Shown: piece after piece, positions 27,079 through 34,182 of the stretch
Layout of the letters: every line of letters begins with the position of its first letter
Position numbering within the stretch: the first letter of the stretch is position 1
Source of the DNA: DAHUXD01 sp963805495
Lineage (GTDB): Bacteria > Acidobacteriota > Thermoanaerobaculia > UBA5066 > Gp7-AA6
Direction of reading: 5' to 3'
DNA: 64,000 bases
Assembly (NCBI GenBank): GCA_963805495.1
Contig: CAWDUQ010000005.1
Location: 248,001 to 312,000, forward strand
Notes under the pieces: model-generated
Database searches by the model: none
Seen by the model: the letters and a program-made list of their open reading frames with translations, nothing else
What the model was told of the DNA's origin: nothing
Made by a program: the position numbers and the translations under genes

Positions 27079-28491
27079 TCACCAAGTCCTTCGCAGCGGA
27101 TGCGCCTCGGTGTTGAAGACGACCTTCTCCAGATCGCCCGGCTCCTCCGAGAAAAGGAGGTAGAGGTATTTGAGTGTCTCGGCAAGAAAGTAGCTCGGCA
27201 TCAGGTCGCCCTTTTCTTTGCTGACGACGCTCTTCAAAACCGTGTCGCCCGCGTCCGTTCGGCAATGCGCGCGGATGCTCTCGAAGAACGTCCGGCCCAT
27301 CTCCAGATAGCGCGGGTCTTTCGTCAAGCGGTGAAGGTAGAAGGCCGACTCGATGATCTCGGGCCGCAGCCGATAGCCCGGAGACACGACGCGCATCCGC
27401 CGGTAGTCGAGAAGCTCGGGCTCGATGCCGCGAAGGTTCCACATCGCAAAGCACGATTCCTGAAGTCGGCGGGCATGATCGAGATCTCCCCCGAGCGCCA
27501 GCACGCCCGGCAGGAACGCGTGGAGCGCCCCGAACTCGTTCGCGGTCCGCTTCCCGGTCATCATGTCCACCTGGCCGTACCAGAGACCTGACGGCGCTTC
27601 GTCGGCCAGGTGTGCGTTCAGCGCCCGAAGGCTCTCGGCCCACATCCGCTCGCAATCGGAGTCGCCAAAGAGCCGCCCGCACTTCAAGAGGTACTCGTAG
27701 TACGAGTCGATCCCTCCCCCGACGTGGCTCGCGGGGCTGAGCCATTCTCCCGTCTCGACGTCGATCTCTTCGCCGACGAGACCGAGCGCCGATCGGCGTG
27801 AGTAGAGGGCCGTCAGGGCTTTCTTCGCCTTCTCGTAGAAGACCGGTTTCCCGGTCAGCTTCGCCAGCGTGCCGAACTCGAGGAGCAGCGTTCCGATCTC
27901 CGCCGGGTTCGACCGCGCGCCGGATGCTTTTCCGGTTTTCAGATTGACGTACATGTAAGGCATCCCGGTGGGCGACGAAAAAGCCGGCAGGAGCCGGGTC
28001 CCCAGGTCTTCCGCCAGGAGCAGGAGGCGCGGATCGCCGGTCGCCTGGTAGGCGGAGAGCAGGCCTCCGAGGATACGGATCGTGATCTCGAAGTTCTTGA
28101 CCGCGATGTCTCTGTCGAAGGAGAGCTTCTCGAGGATCAGGCCCTTCGCCCGAGCGGCCTCGTCTTTCAGACCCATCAACAGCAGCGTGTCCAGGGCGTC
28201 CACGGGAGTCATCAGGAGCGATTCCCGGTGCCAGTCGTGGGCCGTCCGGCTCACGGGCTTGAGCTCGTCGTGTCCCCACGCATATCGCTCGTATCCCCGC
28301 CAGGCGTGGAGAAGCTCTTCTCGGACCTGCGCCGCCAGGGCCGCGCGATCCGAAGCGGCGGGCGAGCGCGTTGGAACAGGGGCGGCGGCCGCGGTGAAAA
28401 CGGCAGCCAGCGCGACCAGGGCGGCGAGGTTCCAAATCCTTGCGGCCGCCCGAGGGCGGGGACAAGCCCCGCCCCTACCCTTGCCGATCAT
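27079..28491 (-). CDS. Glycoside hydrolase family 47 (alpha-1,2-mannosidase), exported
   Basis: A 470-residue enzyme of the family best known from eukaryotic ER and Golgi N-glycan trimming, which hydrolyses alpha-1,2-mannose. Motifs: WRGYERYAWGHDELKPVS, VDALDTLLLMGLKDEA, HVGGGIDSYYEYLLK, YRLRPEIIESAFYLHRLTKD, LMPSYFLAETLKYLYLLF and the calcium-binding end FNTEAHPL. A hydrophobic signal (NLAALVALAAVFTAAAA) indicates export. The ATG at 28491 has GGAAG upstream, but its first 19 codons are a copy of the dispersed palindromic repeat, so the element has become the start of the signal peptide. Probable role: trimming mannose-containing glycans outside the cytoplasm. Confidence 0.9.
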   Translation of the reverse strand: MIGKGRGGACPRPRAAARIWNLAALVALAAVFTAAAAPVPTRSPAASDRAALAAQVREELLHAWRGYERYAWGHDELKPVSRTAHDWHRESLLMTPVDALDTLLLMGLKDEAARAKGLILEKLSFDRDIAVKNFEITIRILGGLLSAYQATGDPRLLLLAEDLGTRLLPAFSSPTGMPYMYVNLKTGKASGARSNPAEIGTLLLEFGTLAKLTGKPVFYEKAKKALTALYSRRSALGLVGEEIDVETGEWLSPASHVGGGIDSYYEYLLKCGRLFGDSDCERMWAESLRALNAHLADEAPSGLWYGQVDMMTGKRTANEFGALHAFLPGVLALGGDLDHARRLQESCFAMWNLRGIEPELLDYRRMRVVSPGYRLRPEIIESAFYLHRLTKDPRYLEMGRTFFESIRAHCRTDAGDTVLKSVVSKEKGDLMPSYFLAETLKYLYLLFSEEPGDLEKVVFNTEAHPLRRTW

Positions 28492-28548
28492 GACAAGACT
28501 TCCGGGCAGCACATCAGTGTTCGCGGGCCGCCCTCGGGCGGCCGCCCC
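28450..28548. repeat. Two palindromic repeats, one inside the GH47 start
   Basis: The first element (28450-28480) reads on the minus strand GTAGGGGCGGGGCTTGTCCC plus its complement, and codes for residues 5-15 of the mannosidase. The second (28524-28548) is a GGGCCGCC/GGCGGCCGCCC palindrome between this gene and the upstream SLH gene. Both match the family consensus. Confidence 0.75.
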
Positions 28549-28559
28549 GACACAGCACC

Positions 28560-29375
28560 CTAGGGGCTGCTGTTCGGCCAGTAGAGCCCGAGCCCCTTTG
28601 CCAGGAAGACGGCCATCTGCCGGCGCGTCAACGTCGCGTCCGGACAGTAGTTGCCGCCGCCGCAGCCCGCCGTGATCCCGGAAGCGACCAGCGCCTCGAT
28701 GTACTGGAACCCGGGGTCGGACGTCGGCACGTCTCCGAAAGTCGCCATCACCGGCGCCGGGCTCACGGTTCGATGCCACCAGACCGCAGCTTCCAGAAAG
28801 CGCACGGATCCGTCCCTCGGCCCTCCCACCCAGTTCACGAAGAGGTAAAAACTGTGGCCGGCGTTCGCCGCGACCTGATACCCGATGAGCTCCGACGACG
28901 TGACCGCGCACCCGTTCGTGACGGTCGTCGAGACGTCCGCGAAATCGCCGATATCCGCGCCGCCTCCGAAGACGAGCGGCGCCGCCGTACCGTTGTCGTT
29001 GCAGACGTTGAGCGTGACGTAGTCGATGATCGCGCCCTCGGGAACCTGGAGGTTCGCCTCGAAGGTGGGGCCCGTGATCCCGTCCGGCGCGTTGTTCGGG
29101 GTCACGACCACCGGCTGGGTAGGCCACACCTGTCCAAGGAAAGTCGTGAAGGTTATCGACGAGTTGTCCGGCCGAAATGCCTGGGGTATGAACGTCGAAA
29201 CCGTATCGCCGGCCGTGCCGTAGTCATTCGGGCTGGTCGTGAGGCCCGGCTGGACCGGCCGAGCATCGGCTCCGGGTTTCGGCGCACCCATGTAGCGTCC
29301 GCTCCCCCCGGTCGCCGCCACGAGGATCGAAGACACAGCGAAGCTGAGCGATGCGATCAATACGCGCGATTTCAT
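28560..29375 (-). CDS. Secreted protein with one C-terminal SLH-like module
   Basis: A 271-residue exported protein with a signal peptide (LIASLSFAVSSILVAATG), a middle beta domain (about 45-205; VPEGAIIDYVTLNVCNDNGT, ELIGYQVAANAGHSFYLFVN) and a terminal SLH-like module (FGDVPTSDPGFQYIEALVAS, GCGGGNYCPDATLTRRQMAV). The middle domain shares GAVIDYI/GAIIDYV and VSPAP segments with the protein at 20877-21629, so the two are paralogues. AGGAGG lies eight bases before the ATG. Function is unknown; surface display is likely. Confidence 0.82.
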   Translation of the reverse strand: MKSRVLIASLSFAVSSILVAATGGSGRYMGAPKPGADARPVQPGLTTSPNDYGTAGDTVSTFIPQAFRPDNSSITFTTFLGQVWPTQPVVVTPNNAPDGITGPTFEANLQVPEGAIIDYVTLNVCNDNGTAAPLVFGGGADIGDFADVSTTVTNGCAVTSSELIGYQVAANAGHSFYLFVNWVGGPRDGSVRFLEAAVWWHRTVSPAPVMATFGDVPTSDPGFQYIEALVASGITAGCGGGNYCPDATLTRRQMAVFLAKGLGLYWPNSSP

Positions 29376-29501
29376 TCTTTCGTCCTCCTTTGGACCGATG
29401 CTACAGCGGTCGCGTGCCCATGGCAGGCAGATCGAACGAGAAAAGCGGCGAGTAACCGGCTCGAAAATTGGCGGAACAGAGGCCTTGAGCTGACCTCGCC
29501 G

Positions 29502-30176
29502 CTAGCCGAACCCCGGACCGGCCGAGCGGTCCCCTCCGGTCCTCTGGAGAAAATCCGAAGCCCACTTCTTCCAGGCGTCGGACAGCCGGGGGACATCGCG
29601 CAGACGCCCCGCTTCCCGCCGATCGCGGGTGTAGATGCGAAAGACGTCGCGAACGGTGAGGTCGATGCTCGGCCGGTGTATCCGTCGGATTTCGTCTCCG
29701 GCACCCACCTCGCCCTCCTCGACGATTCGGAGGTAGGCCCCGGGGCGAAGAGCCTCGGTGAACCGACGCGGAAACTGGTCATCGTTCATTCGAACGCCGA
29801 GCCTCCAGCACGGGACCCTGGGCTCCGAGACCTCGAGCACCATGGTCCCCGCCTTCCAGCGTTCCCCGATCACGGCATCGTTGACCTCGATGCCCTCGGT
29901 GGTCAGGTTCTCGCCGAACTCACCGTGGCTGAAGGGACGGCCGATTTGCACTTCCCACCAACGCGCATCCTCGACGGCGTACGCGTAGACCGCTTTGTCC
30001 GGCCCACCATGGGCCCCGCGATCCGCCTGCTCGTCACCCGAGAGGTTCACGCCCCGGGCGGCGATCCGCCCGACCACCGGGGTCTTCCAGATGGCGCTCC
30101 GGGCGGCGCGGCCCTTGAATTCGAACTCGTGCGCCGTTCCCACGTTGACGGAGAGAATTCTGCCTGCCGGAATCAT
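29502..30176 (-). CDS. MOSC domain protein (YiiM-like)
   Basis: A 224-residue cytoplasmic protein with a MOSC (molybdenum cofactor sulfurase C-terminal) domain. The segments GDEQADRGAHGGPDKAVYAY, GEFGENLTTEG, IGERWKAGTMVLEVSEPRVPC and LRPGAYLRIVEEGEVGAGDE are typical, and the conserved Cys in RVPC is present. Relatives such as YiiM and YcbX act with the molybdenum cofactor in reduction of N-hydroxylated bases. It stands alone between the SLH gene and the tRNA remnant. Confidence 0.88.
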   Translation of the reverse strand: MIPAGRILSVNVGTAHEFEFKGRAARSAIWKTPVVGRIAARGVNLSGDEQADRGAHGGPDKAVYAYAVEDARWWEVQIGRPFSHGEFGENLTTEGIEVNDAVIGERWKAGTMVLEVSEPRVPCWRLGVRMNDDQFPRRFTEALRPGAYLRIVEEGEVGAGDEIRRIHRPSIDLTVRDVFRIYTRDRREAGRLRDVPRLSDAWKKWASDFLQRTGGDRSAGPGFG

Positions 30177-30312
30177 CCTTGCCTCCCTGGCCTTTGGCCG
30201 TCGATCCCCGCCGAAGCCTAACCGCGTCGACGAGCGATTTCGCCCGGAATCGACTCAAGTCAGCGCCAGGTACTAATGCGCGAGGCGCACGGCCACCGAT
30301 CCCTCGCCCACG

Positions 30313-30360
30313 GTTGCGGAGGAGGGATCTGAACCTCCACCTTCGGGTTGTCAGAACACC
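30313..30360 (-). repeat. tRNA 3'-half remnant
   Basis: On the minus strand the sequence shows a T-arm (GGAGGTTCAGATCCCTCC) followed by a seven-base acceptor-like end, and before it a degraded anticodon arm (TTCTGACAACCC). A matching 5' acceptor strand is not found in the preceding 80 bases, so it is not an intact tRNA. It resembles the 3' half of tRNA genes elsewhere in the window and may mark an old integration site. Confidence 0.45.
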
Positions 30361-30428
30361 CCAAAAGTCGCGACCCGAGACTCAGGAGCGCCGAGTCGAT
30401 TCAGACAACGGGTCTGCATAACAGCCCG

Positions 30429-33287
30429 TCAACGCGCCGAGGCGAGCGCGCGGACCTCCTGTGTACGCGGATCCGCGTCACCGTGGTGGCGCCGAAAGCG
30501 TTCAAGCGCTTCCTGCAAGTCTCGACGCGCGCGGTCACGATTTCCCTGGCTCTGAGCCACTCTCCCGCAGGCAAGGAGCATCTCGTCCAGGCGCGGGTCT
30601 TCCGGGTCGACTTTGCGCTGGAGCTGGATGGCCTGGTCCAGCAGCAGCCGAGCCTCGACGAGGTTTTCCGGGGTTGGCCGCCCGAGCAGGTCGAGAGCGA
30701 GTTGAAACCGGGTCATCGGAATGGAGGGGTTCTCCGGTCCCGCCGTTCTCAATCGGATCGCCAGCGCTTTTCGATGAAGCGCGGTCGCCTGATCGAGGTG
30801 CCCTTTCAGGCGCAGTACCTCCCCATACGCATTGAGGGGCGCCCGCCGGTTGCTCGCCTCGCTGCCGTAGACGGATTCCAGGCCTTCCGTCGCCTCTCGG
30901 AGCGCGGCCTCGGCTGCATCCAGCTCTCCCTGGCGCAACAGCAACTCTCCGAGGTTGCCGAGCGCATGGAACGTAACCTGATGTCTCGTGCCAAGCTCGG
31001 ATCGGGCCAGGGCGAGAGCCTCCTCGAGCCGCTGCCGCGCTTCCGGGTAGCGTTCCTGGGCCGTCAGGGACACCCCCAGCACGCGCAAGGCGTCGGCGGC
31101 GTCGGGAAGATCGAGAGTCCGGTAAATTCTGAGCGCCTCGGTCAGGGACGCTTCCGCGTCCGCGTAGCGCCTCTCGCTGACGTACAGAGAACCCTGATCG
31201 ATGAGGGTCGAGGCGAGGAGGGGATGATTGCCTCCCAGGCTCTTTCGCTCCACGGCGAGCGCACGTTCGAACTCCTGCTTCGCTACGACCCGCTGGCCGC
31301 GAAACGCATGCAGCTCGGCCAGGCTCCAGAGCGCTTCTGCGGTTTGCGGATTGTCCTGGCCGAGCGTGCGTTCGAAGAGCGTGGCCGCCTCGCCATACGA
31401 AGATTCGGCATCGGCGTACCGGCTCGAGTTCTCCTGGATGAGGCCGAGAAGCAAGAGGCTGGCTGCCATCTTCGCGCTGGCGGGGTCGTTTCGGCGACGC
31501 GACGCAACGACTTCCCGTGCGAGCACGAGCGCTTCGTCGTTCTTGGTTCGATTGAGCAGGACCTCCGCGAGAGCCTGCTTTGCGCGCAGGGTCTCGGCGC
31601 CGTCTGCGCCATAGGCCGCGGCGAGCCTCGGGAGCAGAGTCCGCAGATCCCGCTCGGCTGCTTCTTCCTCCGCGAGGGCCGACCGAATTTCCGCCAGAGT
31701 CAGCCGGCTCAGATCAGTCGCCGGGTCGGAGTCGCCGAGAACTCGGCGCCTCTCGGCGATTGCCCTCTCGGCCAGATTCTTTGCCTGCGGCAGGGCTCCG
31801 AGGTTGAGATCGATCTGAGAGACCGCGTCATAGAGGGCGGCCCGAACCTCGGGCTCGGCGGAGAGCTCCGTTTCGATGCGGCGCGTCCCATCTGCGAGAA
31901 GCTGCCGTGCCGTGATCTTCTCTCCGCCCCCCTGATTCGGGTCCGAACCGTTGAACAGGTCGATGAGAAATTCCTGGACCCGTTCTGCCCGGCGTGCATT
32001 CGCTTCGGCTCGCACCGCATTTGCCCTGGCTCGCCGCGCCTGCCAGGTCGTGCCGGCCAGGCCCGCGAACAGAGTCAGCAGCGTCAGCGAAGCGGCGGCA
32101 ACGCCAGCGCGATGGCGGCGGGCGAACTTTCCAGCGCGGTACCGGAAGGTATCCGGCCGTGCCTCGACGCGCTGACCGGAAAGGTGCCGCCTCAGATCCT
32201 CGCCGAGGGCCGCAGCACCCGCATACCGCCGCTCCGGCTCCCGGCGCAATGCCTTGAGCGCGATCGCATCCAGATCGTTGGCCAGGAGCGCCACCAGCCG
32301 CGCGCTCTCACGCGGCGGCAGGGCCGCCGCACCGGCATCCCCCGTTGCGACGGCTCGGCTCGGTCTTTCGACGGCTTCCTGTTCGACCTCGGAGGCCAGC
32401 TGCGCCGCCGAACCGGCGTGCCGATGGTGTGGAAGTACGCCGGTCAGGAGCTCGTAGAGAACCATGCCCAAGGCGTAAACGTCGGTCGCGGTCGTCACGG
32501 GCTCGCCCAGAATCTGTTCGGGTGCGGCGTAGGCTGGAGTGAGAACGCGCTCTTCGACCTGTGTCAACGGCCCTGCCTCCTCGTCCTCGGAAAGCACTTT
32601 CGCGATCCCGAAGTCGAGGAGCTTGACCTGGCCGTCTCTCGTCACGAGCACGTTGGAAGGCTTGATGTCTCTATGAACGACCAACCTCCGATGCGCGGCA
32701 TCCACGGCCTGGCAGCAAGTGAGGACCAGGCGCAGGCGCTCGTCGAGCGCGAGCCGCCGGTTGCGGCAGTACTCGGTGATCGGCTCGCCCTCGACCAGCT
32801 CCATGACGAAATACGGCCGGCCGTCCGCGGTGCCACCGTCGAGGAGCCTCGCGATGTGGGGATGGTCGAGCCGGGCCAGGACCTGGCGCTCCTGGAGGAA
32901 GCGCCGGCGCACGCCCTCGGTATCGGTGCCCCGTTTCAGGAGCTTGATCGCGACGCGCTGCTCGAATTGCCCGTCCGCTCGCTCGGCCAGAAAGACGTCC
33001 CCCATTCCTCCGCGCCCGAGCCGCTCGAGAACGCAATAGGCGCCGATCCGGCCCGGAGGGATGTCCTCGGGGTCACCGTCGTCGCCCAGAAGCTCTCCGG
33101 CAAGGCTCGCCGGCGGGTGATCCAGGAATTGGGCCGCCCGGCTGCGGAGCGTCAGCAGCCATTCGACGGCCTCGCGCAGGTCCGGTTTCGCCTCGGCGAG
33201 TCGCGCCGCGCGTTGGCGCGGATCAAGATCAACGAGCTCTTCGAAGAGCGCGCGTTCCTTTGCCCAACGCGCCGCCGCGTCGCTCAT
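30429..33287 (-). CDS. Membrane Ser/Thr protein kinase with TPR sensor domain
   Basis: A 952-residue kinase. After an N-terminal helical part (about 1-80) comes a Hanks-type kinase domain: glycine loop LERLGRGGMGDVFLAE (about 87), VAIKLL (Lys about 112), HRDIKPSNVLV (about 200), DFGIAK and APEQILGEP. One transmembrane helix (about 393-416) precedes a large TPR region (about 430-950) of at least eight repeats such as ALWSLAELHAFRGQRVVAK and LGNLGELLLRQGELDAAEAA. Its ATG overlaps the sigma factor stop (ATGA), so sigma factor and kinase are translated together; the kinase probably controls that sigma factor or its targets. Confidence 0.93.
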   Translation of the reverse strand: MSDAAARWAKERALFEELVDLDPRQRAARLAEAKPDLREAVEWLLTLRSRAAQFLDHPPASLAGELLGDDGDPEDIPPGRIGAYCVLERLGRGGMGDVFLAERADGQFEQRVAIKLLKRGTDTEGVRRRFLQERQVLARLDHPHIARLLDGGTADGRPYFVMELVEGEPITEYCRNRRLALDERLRLVLTCCQAVDAAHRRLVVHRDIKPSNVLVTRDGQVKLLDFGIAKVLSEDEEAGPLTQVEERVLTPAYAAPEQILGEPVTTATDVYALGMVLYELLTGVLPHHRHAGSAAQLASEVEQEAVERPSRAVATGDAGAAALPPRESARLVALLANDLDAIALKALRREPERRYAGAAALGEDLRRHLSGQRVEARPDTFRYRAGKFARRHRAGVAAASLTLLTLFAGLAGTTWQARRARANAVRAEANARRAERVQEFLIDLFNGSDPNQGGGEKITARQLLADGTRRIETELSAEPEVRAALYDAVSQIDLNLGALPQAKNLAERAIAERRRVLGDSDPATDLSRLTLAEIRSALAEEEAAERDLRTLLPRLAAAYGADGAETLRAKQALAEVLLNRTKNDEALVLAREVVASRRRNDPASAKMAASLLLLGLIQENSSRYADAESSYGEAATLFERTLGQDNPQTAEALWSLAELHAFRGQRVVAKQEFERALAVERKSLGGNHPLLASTLIDQGSLYVSERRYADAEASLTEALRIYRTLDLPDAADALRVLGVSLTAQERYPEARQRLEEALALARSELGTRHQVTFHALGNLGELLLRQGELDAAEAALREATEGLESVYGSEASNRRAPLNAYGEVLRLKGHLDQATALHRKALAIRLRTAGPENPSIPMTRFQLALDLLGRPTPENLVEARLLLDQAIQLQRKVDPEDPRLDEMLLACGRVAQSQGNRDRARRDLQEALERFRRHHGDADPRTQEVRALASAR

Positions 33288-33889
33288 GCGCCAGGGCGGG
33301 AAGCCGCGAGCTCCTTGTAGAGAAACACTCTCGCCGCCTGCCAGCTCCGGTTCAGCGTCCGCACCGATTGGCCGGTCATCTCCGCAATCCTCTCCAGGGA
33401 GAGCCCCGCGAAGTAGCGCAGCTCGACCAGCCGCGCGAGTTCGCCGTCCACGGCTCCGAGGCGGTCGAGAGCTTCGTCCAGTTCGAGGAGATCGTCCGCC
33501 CGTTGCTCGACCGGGACCTCCACTCCATCGAGATCGATCGGCCGCGCCCCACCGCCGCGGCGCAGGCGCGAGCGGGAGCGCGCGTGGTCGATGAGGATCA
33601 TCCGCATCGCTCGGCCGGCCAGCGCGAAGAAGTGCTGGCGGTCTCGCGCCGACCAGGAAGTCCCTTCCGACAGCTTCAGGTAGGTTTCGTGAACGAGGGC
33701 GGTCGTGCCGAGCGTCTGCCCGGATGGAGCTCTGCGCAGGCGGCCTCTCGCCAGGCCCCGAAGGCTTCCGTAGAGAAGAGTGAAGAGGCGGTCGACGGCC
33801 TCGCGGTCTCCCCCTTCGACCGCGCGCAGCAAACCAGTGACCTCGCCCGGACGGTGCGGCAGGTCTGCGGGAGCAGGGACGTCGGTCAT
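33284..33889 (-). CDS. ECF-like RNA polymerase sigma factor (TIGR02999 type)
   Basis: A 201-residue sigma factor with region 2 (VTGLLRAVEGGDREAVDRLF, LVHETYLKL, HFFALAGRAMRMILIDHARS) and region 4 (ELRYFAGLSLERIAEMTGQS, LNRSWQAARVFLYKELA). The ALVHETYLKL and MRMILIDHAR blocks are typical of the Acidobacteria and Planctomycetes group that pairs with TPR kinases. No anti-sigma gene is nearby; the downstream kinase, overlapping by 4 bp, is the likely regulator. The ATG at 33889 fits the family length. Confidence 0.9.
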   Translation of the reverse strand: MTDVPAPADLPHRPGEVTGLLRAVEGGDREAVDRLFTLLYGSLRGLARGRLRRAPSGQTLGTTALVHETYLKLSEGTSWSARDRQHFFALAGRAMRMILIDHARSRSRLRRGGGARPIDLDGVEVPVEQRADDLLELDEALDRLGAVDGELARLVELRYFAGLSLERIAEMTGQSVRTLNRSWQAARVFLYKELAASRPGA

Positions 33890-34182
33890 GGCCCCTCCCG
33901 AAGAATAGCGCACGGGGCGGAAGCCGCTGAAACGCCGGGAGTTGGCAATCGATGGCGCAGTCGGCTCACGGATGTCGATTTTCTTCAGTAGCAAGGAGGC
34001 TCTGAGTGGCATTGACAGACAACGCCGAACGGGCGATCGGTTCCGCCGCGAGGGAGGCCCTGGCCCGGTCCGCTCCTCTGGCGCACGCGCCCCAGGCCGT
34101 TGCGCAACACGCCCCTGCCGCACGACGATCATCGCCAGGACGCCCGGGCTCCGTCTGCCGCAATGAACGGGAAGGAGGACCC

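Noticed and set aside
34006..34182. In-frame GTG with a good AAGGAGG as an upstream start of the beta-helix protein
   Set aside because: It would place 59 residues before an evident signal peptide that has its own strong ribosome site at 34172-34178.
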